DNA of 64,000 nt from Rhododendron vialii (GCF_030253575.1 NC_080561.1:6647001-6711000), one strand, 5' to 3'. Positions 22,612-35,439 are shown, counted from the first letter of the stretch. The notes: generated by a model not told the origin, from the letters alone. Numbers and translations: made by a program.

Positions 22612-25600
22612 ATGGAAAGCGAGCTGCATTCGGATGCCTCAGAAGTTAACCAACCCACCACAACTGGGGACGTTGATACTACTTTGAAGGGCTCTGACAC
22701 AAACGTTAATTTTGAAAGCAACCCGGGTGACGTTGTGAGGAATCTGCAGAATGTCACTTATATGTATCGGCAAGATGTTGTAAGGAGCAACAGTAGTGGA
22801 AAGATTGGGATTGTGACCGAAATTGCTGGTGACTCAGACTCAGACAGCAGTATAACTGACGATGAGGATGAGGATGATAATGATGAAGAGGCTAGAGGAA
22901 ATGAGGAAGGAGGTAGTGAGGGCAATGAAAATTCTAGTGGGAGAAGTGATAGCAGAGATCCTCTTCCCTCTGACCAGGTTCGAGTACTTTGGATGGATGA
23001 GTCTGAGACAACCCAAAAAATCAGTGATGTAACAGTTGTTGATAGGGGGTTCTTACATGGGGATTTTGTTGCTGCTGTTTCGGACCCAACTGGTCAAGTG
23101 GGTGTTGTGGTTGATGTCAATATTTCGGTGGACTTGTTAACTACTGATGGATCTGTTATAAAAGATGTCTCCTCGAGAGACTTGAAACGTGTGAGGGATT
23201 TTACTGTTGGCGATTATGTAGTACTTGGTCCCTGGCTTGGTAGAATTGATGATGTTGTAGATAACGTGACAGTGTCATTTGATGATGGTTCTGTGTGCAA
23301 AGCTATGAAAGTGGATCCACTGCGTCTCAAACCAGTCGGTAGGATGCTCATGGAAGATGGCCATTTCCCTTACTACCCCGGGCAACGGGTAAAGGCTAGC
23401 TCTTCATCTGTTTTCAAGAATTCTAGGTGGCTATCTGGTTTGTGGAAACCTAACCGGTTAGAAGGTACTGTAACTAAAGTTACTGTAGGGTCAGTATTCA
23501 TATACTGGATAGCATCTGCTGGATATGGACCTGATTCTTCTACTACTCCAGCTGAAGAGCAGAATCCAAAGAACTTAAAGTTATTGTCTTGCTTTGCTTA
23601 TGCAAATTGGCAATTGGGTGACTGGTGTCTTTTTCCATCACCTCCGCTATCTTCTTCCGTTTTCCTGGACAAGGGTTTATCAAAGCTAGGACTTCATGAG
23701 TGCGGCAAAGGTGAATCAGATTCTACTAAAACAGGACCTGATTGTGATTCAGAAGTGGTTTCTCAAGACGAAGCAAATGGATTTTGTGAATCCATGGACG
23801 TTGAAATGGAAAATGTGTTGGATGGATCCAGCAGAAATGTAGATGGTAATGCCTCACAAGAGTCCAGTACGTGCAGTAGTTCATTGTCAGTTTCGAAGGA
23901 GCCTGTCCAAGAAACTTGGCCTCTTCATCGCAAAAAGATCCGGAAAGTAGTGATTAGGAGAGACAAAAAGTCTCGAAAGAAAGAGGAAAGTTTTGAGAGG
24001 GCTCTTTTGATCATCAATACAAAGACAAGAGTTGATGTAGCATGGCAGGATGGGACAACAAGGTGCTTATTAGATTCTACAACTTTGATTCCTGTCGATA
24101 GTCCTGGCGATCATGAATTTGTAGCGGAACAGTATATAGTGGAGAAGGCCACTGATGACAATAATGACAGTAGTGAAGTCAGACGTGTTGGGGTTGTGAA
24201 AAGTGTTAATGCAAAAGAGAGGACAGCTTGCGTGAGGTGGTTTAAGCCAGTTGTCAGGGCAGAAGATCCTCGAGAGTTCGAAAAGGAGGAAGTGGTGAGT
24301 GTTTATGAGCTTGAGGGTCACCCTGACTATGATTATTGTTATGGGGATGTAGTTGTTCGGTTGTTACCTGTTTCCGTAACTTCGGACACAGCTGCTTCTG
24401 GAGGTTCTGTTGAGGAAGCAAAACTGATGGCGGGTCCAAATAATGTTGAACGAGATTCGAAAAAGCACTTGGGACATGAGGAAACAGAGGGTGCATCCAC
24501 CAATGAAGCTTGCATGGACTTCTCAGATCTTTCTTGGGTTGGAAACATAACTGGTCTTAGAAATGGTGATATTGAAGTCACATGGGCTGATGGGATGGTT
24601 TCAACGGTATGTTCACGACCAAAGCCTTGTGAAATGTTCACTGCTCTCTTTCATTTTATGTCATCACTGTTTTTGTAATTAATGAGTGGTTGTGACTGCC
24701 AGATTTCCTATATGCCTTTCTTTTCTTCCAAAGTCTCAGATGTTGAAGCAGTATAGAAAAGGACGTTGTCATAGGCAGTTTTTCTGCTCTTTTGGTTATT
24801 ACTAATTTTCAGCCCTTCTTGCAAGGGTGAGGTTACAGTTCTTGATTAACTGGAAATTTGCTTGATACTAGGTTGGCCCTCAAGCAATTTATGTTGTTGG
24901 GCGTGATGACGATGAATCAATTGCTGGTGGAAGTGAAGTCAGTGATGATGCTGCTAGCTGGGAAACATTTGATGATGATCAGATGGATGCCCTTGAGAAT
25001 GCAAATGAGGTTGGTTTACGCTTGGGACTGTATTCTGAATTCCTTCATTTAATGTGATTACCTGTAACTAGTAAAGCCTTAGCCTCACAACTTGTTTATG
25101 GACTATTATTTGGTAGTTTTGGTTTGAAAATCTCCTAAAAGCAAATGGGTGGGTACCCTTAAACTCATGACTGAAAGGGAAATGAAAAAGAAAAGGGAAA
25201 TTATTTATGCGTTTTCAGTTGTAGCCACCATAAATTTTAATCATGATAGGTCACTCGGTAGATTTATTGAATCCCTGTTGATGTGTTTCTTTCTTCTCAT
25301 CAAGTGAATTTTCATTTTCTTTGTTCAGGAAATTGAGCTGCAAAATGCTACTGACATCAGTCCTGGGTCAGAGGAGAGCGAAAATTCTGGAAGGAACGGA
25401 GCGCTTTCAATTCCCTTTGCTGCACTAGGATATGTGACCCGACTGGCTAGTGGGATATTTTCGCGGGGAAGAAAACACTTTGATCCATTAAGTTTGGACC
25501 ACACAAGAGAAAATGAAGTTAAAGCTCATGGAATGGAAAACTTTCCCATCAGAGGTGATTCTGGCCGTGAGTCTAGCTCCCACATTTCCACTGAAATCCA

Positions 25601-27452
25601 TGGTCCAGAAACTACTCAAACTAGTCGTGGAGATGAACATGATGACGAGGCCAAAGATTTGTTGGACGTAGCTGAAGCTCTTTGCAGCTTGAAACCTGAA
25701 GCACATCACGTGCCATCACAGTCCGGGGAGACTATTTCCAGTTTCAAAGGCTTTGATATTGCAAAAGATCCTTTGGACCATAATTTTTTGGGTGCAAATG
25801 GACAGGTAATCATTTTTTTGTTTTTTTGCTTCTCTTGATTAATAGCATCATTTAGCAAACTGTTGATGACTTGCGTGTTTGAAAATTGAAAAAAAAATCT
25901 TCCCATTCATGCAATTAAGTTTATGCCCGAGCTTGCATGAGAAGCTTTTTGTACAGTACATTCTGGCAAAGACATGCAGGTTATATATTTGATGGATGAA
26001 AGAGCCATAAATTTTGAAATTTGCTGTTGCCTAACAATTTTTAACAGCATGTAATTACTTCAGAAAATTTATTACTGGTCAGTATTAAGTTGATTCCCAT
26101 AAAAGAGGGGCTAAGTTGATTCCCATAAAAGGGGGGCAGAATTGGTTCCGGTGTCTAGGTTGCTAACAGGGGCCTCTAATTGGGTGGATTGTTTTCCGTC
26201 CTCAACCTGAGCTTACTCGAAAAAGTTGGGATTTTCGGTCCTTGTGACTTGTGCACTAGTTGCTTTATGGATGATTGACTGATTGCATTAACCTCATGTA
26301 CAGAATAATGCCGGAAGGAAATGGCTGAAGAAGGTCCAACAAGATTGGAATATCCTTCAGAATAACTTACCGGGTATGTATTTTTTAATTTCCTTCGTTT
26401 TGGATTTCTGAAATTTAGTTTATCTTGTCCAACACTGGTAGCTTCTGGTTTAATTGGTTAAAATAATAACAGATGGAATTTACGTACGGGTATACGAAGA
26501 TCGAATGGATCTCTTGAGGGCTGTGATAGTTGGACCATATGGGACACCTTATCAGGATGGCCTTTTCTTCTTTGATTTTCACCTTCCACCAGAGTACCCT
26601 GATGTCCCGCCGGTACAGAAAAACTGATATATATTTTGTTCTGTAGATATTGGTCTCATTTCAAGAGCTACTTTCTAATTCTATTTATGCATATTCCATA
26701 AAAATAATGGTGTACTGTTTCTTTTCCGATGGTTTCTGTGGTGTTGCAGTCAGCATACTATCATTCTGGTGGGTGGCGTGTAAACCCTAACTTGTATGAG
26801 GAAGGCAAGGTTTGCCTTAGTCTTTTAAACACCTGGACTGGCAGAGGAAATGAAGTTTGGGATCCTTCATCCTCAAGCATCCTTCAAGTCCTGGTTTCAC
26901 TCCAGGGGTTAGTTTTAAATTCTAAGCCATACTTTAATGAAGCTGGGTATGATAAGCAAATCGGGACAGCCGAGGGAGAGAAAAATTCGTTGTCCTACAA
27001 TGAAAATACATTCTTACTGAACTGCAAGACAATTATGTATCTTTTGCGAAAGACGCCAAAGGTGATAAAACCGTGCTCTGCCTGTAGCTCTTTTTCTGTC
27101 AAAATTGCATTGAGTGGATACTTATGGTGGTTAATTGATTGTGATTCTAGAGTCCGCCATAATCGTTGTTAATTTCTGACGATGATTTCAATGTATCCAG
27201 GACTTTGAAGATCTCGTGAGAGAACATTTCAGGAGGCGAGGTTATTACATCCTCAAGGCCTGTGATGCATATATGAAAGGTTACTTAATTGGTTCACTGA
27301 CAAAGGATGCCTCTTTAAGCGAGAGAAGCATCGCAAATGCAAATTCGGTTGGCTTCAAGCTAATGATGGCTAAGATTGTGCCAAAGCTTTTATTGTCACT
27401 GAATGAAATTGGAGCTGATTGTGACGCGTTTAAGCATCTACAGCAGTCATAA
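22612..27452 (+). CDS. UBC23: Probable ubiquitin-conjugating enzyme E2 23 (UBC23/PFU2-type giant E2), complete
   Basis: Plant giant E2 related to UBC23, UBC24 (PHO2) and animal UBE2O, which transfer ubiquitin with little or no separate E3. Coding exons are 22612-24606, 24872-25009, 25329-25805, 26304-26373, 26473-26612, 26750-27061 and 27201-27452; all introns are GT-AG with agreeing phases, giving 1127 residues. The N-terminal two thirds holds an acidic run near residues 75-110 and several SH3-like chromatin-type repeats (GQRVKASSSSVF, VDVAWQDGTTR, IEVTWADGMVS). The C-terminal UBC domain starts near VQQDWNILQNNLP and has the catalytic cysteine at about residue 962 in EEGKVCLSLLNTWTG. PHO2 proper regulates phosphate transport; this sequence looks closer to UBC23, from its MES- start and block layout. 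In Arabidopsis UBC23 neighbours AMS, as here. Confidence 0.95.
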
Positions 27453-30400
27453 CAGAAATCGTACAAGGGGTCAGCCTTGATCAAGAGAAAGAGATCATCG
27501 TCTCTCTTAATCTGAAAATTATAAACACTGTCCAATGTAATTGATTTAGAGGGTCTAGGATTGATTTATAGTGTGGACTTGGATAAGAACATTCTTTTAT
27601 CAAGTTTGAAAGCTTGGCAGCCTGAACTTTCTGGAGCAAAGTTGAAGGGTCTAACCAAATTTGCCCACCATGTGATTCAGCAGATCTGGAATGAGCAAAA
27701 GCTCGTAAAACTGGCTGCTTTTGCTGTGTGAACAAAATTGTTGTCATCTTTTCCTCTCCCTATGGGGGTTGAGGGGGCAGTTAGGTTTTCTCATCGACTG
27801 TCCAATTTACTCTCTCAATCAGGAATGAAAGATAAATTTTATTTGTACCACATTGGTTATGTTTTGCATTATGAATCACAAGAATTTGTTGTAAAGTTTA
27901 CTTGTATTTCTGTTGCAATTTACTTGAGACACTCTTGGAATGAAGCAAAATATTTCGATAACAGCATATGCTAGGCTAACAACTAGCTCTGAGCTTTTCT
28001 CGGGCTTTAGGTAGAAGGTCGGGAAAAGTCCCTTCTTGATAAGGTCTATGCTTTCAATGCTAGGCTAGCAAATAGCTCAGCGGGCTTCAAGGTGCCCAAA
28101 AAATCGAGGCCTTCGCTTTCTTTAAATGATTGGCAGTTTCATTATTTGTGAACTTAGTTTGGCTTTCCATTTCTTGTTTTTCCTTCACAAATGAACTGGT
28201 TGAGCCTCTTACGGCCACATACAACCAGTTCATTTCTTATATTGTGGTCCTCATCTGTCATTCAATCTCATATTAGTTTCCTTCACAGTTCAGAAGTTTA
28301 ATTGTAAAATGTCTTTTTGCCACACAAAAAAAAGTCAGGTGGGAAAAATGGCCTCCAAGTCTCCCAACTTCTTCAGGAGCATGGCACAAGCGTTATATAT
28401 GTTGCCTAAGGACAATTTGTGAACAAGAAAAAAAGAACAAAATTGGTGCAAATTACAGCGGTGCGCGCCTATGGGTCTCGGGTCTGCTTCAAAGGGCCCC
28501 GCTAAGGGTCTAGAGTTCCTTTGATCGCACGCCCAAAGGAGAATTGTTATGCTTGGTTGTCCCTTCCTTCACCCTCTTATCAAGCCGAAGGAAAAAATAT
28601 GGCAAAAGAAAGTGGAATAGTCAAGATCCAAAACGAAATGAAAAAGAACTTTGGTGCTGTGAATTGAACTCAAATCTTTGGATTAGTTAATGGAAAGGGA
28701 AATAAAGAGAGAAATTTACTTATAAGAACTTTAGTTTTCATGAGCACTAAAACAACTCAAAATGATTATCTTGCGAAATAGCCATGCATGTTCTTCTATT
28801 TCTCCCTCTTGGAAGCTATAATTTCTCACTTAATTTGCTTGCTCTCTTAATGCTTCAAGTCCGCGTCAATTAGCCCAAGAGTTATATAGCAAGATGTACT
28901 CAAATATAGAGACGAGTTTGGTACCCATTGGAAATGCTTCCGTCGGTGTTAGACCAGAGCAGGTACTTCTATCCTATGACAAAATAAATAAATAAAACCG
29001 GGAAAAAAAAATAAAAATGCCGTCAAGTCCACATGAAATCTGCCTCTCTCTTTACTGTTTAGAAGGCACAAGGTTTAGAACCCACGTTAACAGGCAAGGC
29101 CATCTTAGGCTGGAGTCTCATTCTTTCGGTGGATGAACGCCAAATGCAACAAGTTCCAGTAATCCAGAAACCTACACTAGAGAATGCAACAAGTTGCGAA
29201 ACTGAGTGGTTGCACACCAAATACATCCTATCTACGAATGACACGAAATTTTGATTGAGATTAGGAATACAACAATACAGAATTTCTATGGTAGCTCTTC
29301 TACATACCGAAATTGAATTCCTCATGTTCAGTCAATAAAACCCGAACCTTTTCAGCTCAAGAATATGACATAAAAGGACAAGGGGGATGCGAAATGAACA
29401 ATAACTGGCTTTAAAACAAAAGATTAAATCCAATACAAAAAGGATACAGAGGGCAAAAATTGTACCAAACCACAATCTCATGCAGCTATTGAGGACAGAA
29501 AACAACACACAGCCTCATCGCCATTTCTAGGGGAAATGGAAAAACCTGGAAATGACGAGGGCTTTGAAATTCAATGTGGTTTTTGACAATGTAGCGGCCG
29601 GAATCAGCACAACTTATCAAGGGAAGTTGACCAAGATACAACCATTATATAAATATTAGTCCTGCATACACAAGTCTTATTTCAAGAATTCCTATGTGCA
29701 CCATTCATGGGGAACCAAAGCTTGACTGATGTACTCCTTGATTTGATCCATCTCCATAGCACCATCCTTCCACACAGATGATCAATTACCGAAACCCTGC
29801 CATAAATAAGATCAACTATTTGAGGGGCTGATTGATGCGAAGGTACAAACAGATGGATATAACATCAATACCTCGGGCTAAACTAGAAAGTGTCTGGGCT
29901 AAACTAGAAAGTGTCTTCTAACTTTGTATCTTTGAAATACAAGGCAAGTCCTAAAAAATTGGGTCAGGGGTAAAAAAAAAAAAAGTTGGGTAGGACAAAC
30001 ATACAGCAAACCACAAGTCTAAGAAGCGAATAAGTAAGCCTTCAGCACACTCATATCAAGCTCTTACTAAGGACACACTTTCTTCCGCTTCTTTCTTTAC
30101 TCGGTTAATTTCTATAATTTAGACAAGAACCCTAAACACGTTATGGATTTTCTCCTATTTTCTACTTTTCCCTCCAATAAATAGTTCTTGTGATTTCAGT
30201 AAATGAAGCAGCTCTTGACAGAGACATGGCACCACATGTATCACAACTTTCACATATTTACACCAGGGATACGCCAATTAATATTCTTAAAGGATTCTAT
30301 CTTCTATGGATGGATATATTTAAGATCCGGATATTACTAAAATTCAAAAAGTAACAATAATTCAACATAGAAAAGACATGTTTCCCTGCATGGGTAAATA

Positions 30401-30930
30401 TCCTTCAAAGCACATTAAATTGACTTGCTAATATAACAACACAACAAGGAAGATCAAGTCACAAGATTACTAACCTCATCAACAAACTATTGCACCCTAG
30501 GATTTTGTTCACCTCTTTCAACCTAGTTACCACTCACTTGTGAACTAAGGACAGGAATGAAGCATGGACATGCAGCCCGTGCTGAGTGCTTCATGGAATA
30601 GGAGGTATTTTGGAAGTAACAGAAATTGTCCCTAATGAATCCTGAGGCGAGTCTAGACAACGGTTTCAAATAGCGGTATCGGTTGGTGTAACGTTCGCAA
30701 ATAGCATATATCAGGAATAGGGTCAATGTGAAATGGAATCGAAAACCACAAGTGTGAATTTCTTCAAGCATTAGCAAATGTGAAAAAACCCATTGATACA
30801 CATGTTTTAACCTTATCTAGAACAAATGGAATGTTTTTAAAGGGTTTTAACTGTTATTTGACTCTTACAAGTAGTTTTGTAAGTAAGATTGAATTCAAAG
30901 TCGCGTTTTAAGGCAATAAATATAGAATTT
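27453..30930. other. UBC23 3' UTR and gene-poor intergenic sequence
   Basis: The first 500 bp is probably the UBC23 3' UTR. The rest has only short open frames without recognisable domains. On the minus strand near 29700-29790 there is a short exon-like stretch that I could not assign to a gene. Confidence 0.5.
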
Positions 30931-31362
30931 CCATGGTGAGAGAATCTTACTATCTAACAAACTAGAAATGGTACTAGAAGAGTTGATTCATAAAATAAAG
31001 AAAGTGAATGCTAATATCAATTGGAACATTGATGCGAGTACCATAGGGAAAGAGAATCTTACTACTCCCTCGGCCCCCATTGGATCCTACCCTAACCGGA
31101 TAGAAAATTAGTTAGTATATTTTTCAATTGGTAACATTTTTTATATGCAATATAGATCTTGTTTGATAGATCTCAATTAGTTCTTTTAAACAATGTTTTC
31201 AAAATCACCTAAAAGGTTATAGATTACAAGACATAGTCAATTGAAAAGTGGCATGAACTCCCAAAAATGACAAATAAATTAGAACAAAGGGAGTATCTAA
31301 CAAACTAGAAATGGAACTAGAAGAGATGATTCATAAAATAAATAAAGCGAATGCTAATCAAT
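30931..31362. repeat. Tandem duplication of about 110 bp, second unit split by a MITE
   Basis: Unit 1 (30931-31040) contains GAGAATCTTACTATCTAACAA. Unit 2 (31041-31064 plus 31294-31362) has the same sequence interrupted exactly at the TA by the Stowaway MITE. Unit 1 is thus the intact empty site. Confidence 0.85.
31065..31293. mobile_element. Stowaway-type MITE, 229 bp
   Basis: It starts CTCCCTCGGCCCCC, ends AACAAAGGGAG, and is flanked by TA (31063-31064, 31294-31295). The interior ATAGATCTTGTTTGATAGAT is shared with the copies at 9383 and 59149. Confidence 0.88.
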
Positions 31363-33020
31363 CACTCATACTATGATACAAGAGTACCACCATTACCATG
31401 CTAATACCTCACAAAGATACAAGAGATGTACTATAGAAGAACATGTTGGGTCAAAGAAACGAGAGAAAAGTCGTTTCTAGAATTTGTCAATGTAGAGGTA
31501 ACTCTAACATTGAATGTACGGTCCGATACTAACCGTTACACGATACGTCATGGGACTTATCAGCCGTTAGTCTTGTGATTTTCCGTATCACCATTATTCT
31601 ACACCGTAACCGAAACAGACCCCAAAATAATGTTATGCATTGGCGGTGATGTTACGTGATGGCCATTTTTTAAAACCATATTCTAGACACATTATACACA
31701 TGTCAAGCTATCTCCTAATGTGTCTAACAAACAATATAAAAAAAACAGATATGTAACGTGAATCCTCATTATGGCATAGTTGTCACTCTTGGTTAAAAGG
31801 ATTTGTGAGTCCTCTTTCGATTTTATAGGTGAGCTCAATCTTGGAGTTTATCTACTTTGATATTGTAGAGCTTTGCCTCTTTGTTATAAAGGTTCAGCCC
31901 CTTCTCGCACATTTTATATTACTTATCAGTTATCAAAAACTAAGATATGCCACGTGGCGTGGCCAGCACATAGCCCCGCTGCCCAAGGCATTCTGTGTCC
32001 GATACATATAGACCACTACTACACATCGTAAAAATGACGTGTTTGTGCTTCCACATATGACTTAAGTTCCTTGAGGAATAGTTTCCTTCCAATGACACCA
32101 TAAATATCGTTTTATTTCTTCTTCTCTATTTGACTTATGTTTTCCATCTCCTTCTTTACTTTGTTGGTCCCTAAGTAAAGAGCCTTTGTGTTCACCACCT
32201 AAATGTACTTTCAAAAATGTCCCTCTTTCATGGTTTGTAAGGACCAATTTCATGTTTCGTGAAGAGCATCCACTTGGAGTCATATAAGCGTATCTATCAA
32301 CTTACATGTGAACCATGGAAAGATGGAAGTCGTTTAAATGGTAAGTAACAAGAAGTACAACATATGCTCTGTAGATTTCTGTCTTAATGTCACTTGATGA
32401 GCATTTTATCATGTGGCTTACAAGTTAACGGTCAATCATTGGAAATACTTTGTTCAGTATCCATTGATCAGAAGGTATAACTGATACGCAATGAGAAGTA
32501 TGAAATATTCAAGTTGCTATAAATAGCTGTTTTTAAATCATTTAAGGAGCATTTTACTGTGTGCTTACAAGTTAACCCATAAGAGTTATTCGGAACCAGT
32601 ATGTATGCATATAATAGGCATCTTATCATGTGGTTGGAAAGATGATGTTGAGCGATATCAACTGATCATAAGATATAAATGCTCCATAACGTGAAGCACT
32701 ACTTATCCAATAGCAATTAATAGCCGCTTTTATGACTTAATGAGTATTTTCTAATGCCCCTTTCACGTTAATCGTTGGGAAATCCATGCCACTACTGAAC
32801 TTCAGCTGATCAAAAGCAACACTTCAACGCAAATTCGAGTTGTTCAATTTGATCATTATGCTTTCACATCGATACTGGTTAATAATGCAAGACATTCTCA
32901 ACAGATTTGAGTACCTACTCTCTTAAAACGATGAGAATGATCAAACATTCATGCTTTTTTTCAATTAAGTAAATCTAAAATATAAACTGAAACAGAATCA
33001 TCAGAATAACATCCACTTAC
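31363..33020. other. Gene-poor AT-rich stretch
   Basis: Only short open frames without recognisable similarity. The phrases GAGCATTTTATCATGTGGCTTACAAGTTAAC and variants recur loosely between 32395 and 32780, hinting at an old, diverged short-period duplication. Confidence 0.4.
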
Positions 33021-33152
33021 TCTCAAACCACATTGAGCAAGTTCACAACTTTCCTTTTCACATCTCCTATATAGGTATTTCCAATCCCACATGTGAAAAA
33101 ACAAACAAATAGCAATAAAGAGTAAATTAATATACCAAATCATACATAGGTC

Positions 33153-33767
33153 CATAGTTGTCAAATCCTGAATCGAATCGAATCATGAATCGCTCTGATT
33201 CGGTCCTGATTTATTGATCAGGGTAACAAAAATATATACTACAAATGAAAGTTTTAGGCCTAAATCAATAAAAACCTTCTTCAAAATGATGATTCGTTGG
33301 TAAGCTGCTTATATTGCAACTACCTAGAGATGAGGATTCGTAAATCCTGCTTATGGTTCTTTTAGTAAAAAAGAGTTAAAAGTACAAACAAACCCTTAGA
33401 AGGTCTATAGGGTAGTTGTATTCCCTTTATCTTCCTCATTTTCGATTCACTCTCCTAATAGGCCTCCATTTCTCATTACCTATAATGTTACATAAGGAGG
33501 AACATAGACAAAAGATGGTATATAACAATACTAAAAGACTTTAAAATAATAGTTTGAACCCTTTTCCAACAACCAAAAAGCAAAACAAGAGTAAAAAATA
33601 AATTTCGGAAATTTTAAGTGAATCGAACGATTCACTGATTCAGATCACTGATTCACTTATGATTCACATCCAATTCCGATTCAAGTAGCCTATTTGTATT
33701 GATTACCCACTGAATCATATCGAATCTTACAATACAAATCATGAATTGTATGATTCTGACAACTATG
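33153..33767. mobile_element. hAT-type MITE with CATAGTTGTC ends, 615 bp, second copy
   Basis: The ends CATAGTTGTC and GACAACTATG are flanked by CATAGGTC (33145-33152) and CATAGGCC (33768-33775), an 8-bp duplication with one mismatch. It is inverted relative to the copy at 21535, lacks that copy's internal duplication, and is inserted in the FAM210 fragment. Confidence 0.88.
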
Positions 33768-33829
33768 CATAGGCCACAATAATCTACTGCCTCGCCAAGA
33801 ACCTCGCGACCGTTGGTGTAAGCGCTTTA

Positions 33830-33967
33830 TGCTGTGTTCACTTTAGTTTTCAAAAAGAATTTTTCAAAAAATTCCCCCTACTTCCAACATTTCTCTCTCT
33901 ATCTCTCTTCACTTATTACCCCTACTATTTTTCAAAAAAAATTTCAAAAACCAAACGAAACGCAGCA
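33830..33967. mobile_element. PIF/Harbinger (Tourist-like) MITE, 138 bp
   Basis: The ends TGCTGTGTTC and GAAACGCAGCA are imperfect inverted repeats, flanked by TTA (33827-33829, 33968-33970), the 3-bp target duplication typical of PIF/Harbinger. The intact gene reads GCGCTATAGTAATCGG at this place, so the insertion point is exact. Confidence 0.8.
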
Positions 33968-34349
33968 TTAGTAATCGGAAGTTCGGAACTTGAATCGGAA
34001 ACAGAGCCTTGTTACACAACACTGCAAGAGCAACCATATGATCGCCCTTGCACGCTATCAAAGCAAACATGAATCCAGAGTTCCCTCCTCTTTGTCACAG
34101 CTAAGCTCAGTTAGGGTTCGGGACAACGAAGTTTTTCCCTCTTGAGACCCTTCCTCTAGCGTGTCCAAAATATGCACTGTGAAGGAGGAGGAGCCCCGCC
34201 GGTGGTGGCAGCGGCCTGAAAAGTCCTAGACTACTACTACTCCTTCTGCCCCCCTAATCCGAAACCCCCCAAAGTCACCGTCGCTCTCTTCACTGGCTGC
34301 CACTGCTCCTCCTTCCGCCCCAACCGAATCCAAATGCCCCCAACAGTAC

Positions 34350-34781
34350 TTGACCACTACTACTTCTACAGCCGCCCTAACCAAATCTGAACCCACCTCG
34401 CCGTCTCCCCCTTCACTGGATCCTACTCCAGTTGCCACCACCAGCGGGGTTCTCCTTCTTCACCCTCAAACTCTTGGTCAATTCACAGCGCATATTTTGT
34501 ACATGGTGAAGGAAGTGTCTCCAGAGGGGAAACATAGGACGTTACCTCGCTCGCTTAGCTGTGACACGGAAGAGGAAGCTCTGGATATAATGTTTGCTTT
34601 GATATCGTACAAGGGAGATGATGTGGTTGACTTAATCTCAAACCACAACCACATAGAGCAAGTTCACAACTTTCCTCCGATCAAATATATATATATTCAC
34701 AACTTTCCTATCCACATCTCCTATATATGCATTTCCAAAATCAGACATGTGAAAAAACAGACAAATAGCAACAGAGAGTAA
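34350..34781 (+). CDS. Uncertain open frame, 143 codons
   Basis: The start is Thr/Ser/Pro-rich, and a short stretch (SCDTEEEALDIMFALISYKG) looks protein-like. The end runs into the duplicated FAM210 flank and becomes low-complexity. No family recognised. It may be a gene fragment or chance; the region 34056-34628 separates the partial and full FAM210 copies. Confidence 0.2.
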   Translation: MTTTTSTAALTKSEPTSPSPPSLDPTPVATTSGVLLLHPQTLGQFTAHILYMVKEVSPEGKHRTLPRSLSCDTEEEALDIMFALISYKGDDVVDLISNHNHIEQVHNFPPIKYIYIHNFPIHISYICISKIRHVKKQTNSNRE

Positions 34782-34795
34782 ATTAAGATACCGAA

Positions 34796-35239
34796 TCATA
34801 CATTGTTCTTAATGATCTGCCGCCTCGCCAAGAACCTCGCGATCGGTGGCGTAAGCGCTATAGTAATCGGAACTCGAATCGGAAACAGAGCCTTGTTACA
34901 CAACACTGCCAGAGCGAGCGCTCCGCCGCTCGACGCCGCCAGCTCGGCCGTCCGATTCCTCTTCTTCACCGCCACCGCCGCCGTTTCCTCAACCACGAAC
35001 CCATCGTTCGTTTCGAGATTCGACTGAGGAAGATTCTGTATCGTACTTTGTTCTTCTTTCTGAGCGGTTTTCTCTTCCACGCCTTTCATGCCGACCTTCG
35101 CGAGCATGGACTCGACGTCGACGTTGTTGTTGATGGCGACGTAGAGTCCGGTTATCGACGCCGCTGATACCGAAAAGTGAACGCCGAGGGCTACCTTGCC
35201 GTACTTCTTGAGGAGCTCCCTGAATCGACCGCCGGCCAT
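34796..35239 (-). CDS. FAM210 / DUF1279 family membrane protein, intact
   Basis: Single-exon gene for 147 residues starting MAGGRFRELLKKYGKVALGV, which with the following HFSVSAASITGLYVAI is the characteristic DUF1279 start (animal FAM210A/B are mitochondrial membrane proteins). A variable acidic/Gln linker follows, then AELAASSGGALALAVLCNKA and the conserved proline-rich membrane segment FPIRVPITIALTPPIARFLA. In plants the function is not established; a role in a mitochondrial or chloroplast membrane is inferred from the family. Two partial copies of this gene lie at 33021-34035 and 45478-45690. Confidence 0.88.
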   Translation of the reverse strand: MAGGRFRELLKKYGKVALGVHFSVSAASITGLYVAINNNVDVESMLAKVGMKGVEEKTAQKEEQSTIQNLPQSNLETNDGFVVEETAAVAVKKRNRTAELAASSGGALALAVLCNKALFPIRVPITIALTPPIARFLARRQIIKNNV

Positions 35240-35439
35240 TGGTGGTGGTTTGAGGTTTTGCTTTTCTGGTTTATTACGGTTTTGGGTTTACAGGTTTTCT
35301 ACTAGGGTTTTGGAGTTTCGGACAGAGAGATTCGAAAGCGGTGGGAATTTGAGTTGTTTTGAAGAAGACGTAAACGACGTCGTTCGGCCGTTTGGGTTTT
35401 CTTGAGGCAAAAGCCTTCTATGTGATGGGGTTTATGCTC

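Larger units (their letters stand above)
33021..34035 (-). pseudogene. Partial copy of the FAM210 gene 3' end, split by two MITEs
   Basis: 33021-33152 matches the downstream flank of the intact gene (34636-34804), and 33776-34035 matches the last coding part (34805-34925, CTCGCCAAGAACCTCGCGA...GAAACAGAGCCTTGTTACACAACACTGC in pieces). Together they cover only about the last 35-40 codons plus flank. Two MITEs interrupt it, at 33153-33767 and 33830-33967. Only the C-terminal end is present and it cannot make a protein of its own. Confidence 0.8.

Noticed and set aside
24070-24641. Minus-strand open frames inside UBC23.
   Set aside because: Shadows of the real coding exon on the + strand, with no family similarity.
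29698-29790. A minus-strand stretch reading WKDGAMEMDQIKEYISQALV then PHEWCT and a stop, preceded by an acceptor-like GGCAG.
   Set aside because: It looks like a last exon, but a stop lies only a few codons upstream in the same frame and I know no matching family; too short to call.
32062-32283. A minus-strand frame ending KRYLWCHWKETIPQGT, faintly like a copia gag zinc-knuckle region.
   Set aside because: The Cys/His spacing is not that of a zinc knuckle and no other element parts are nearby.
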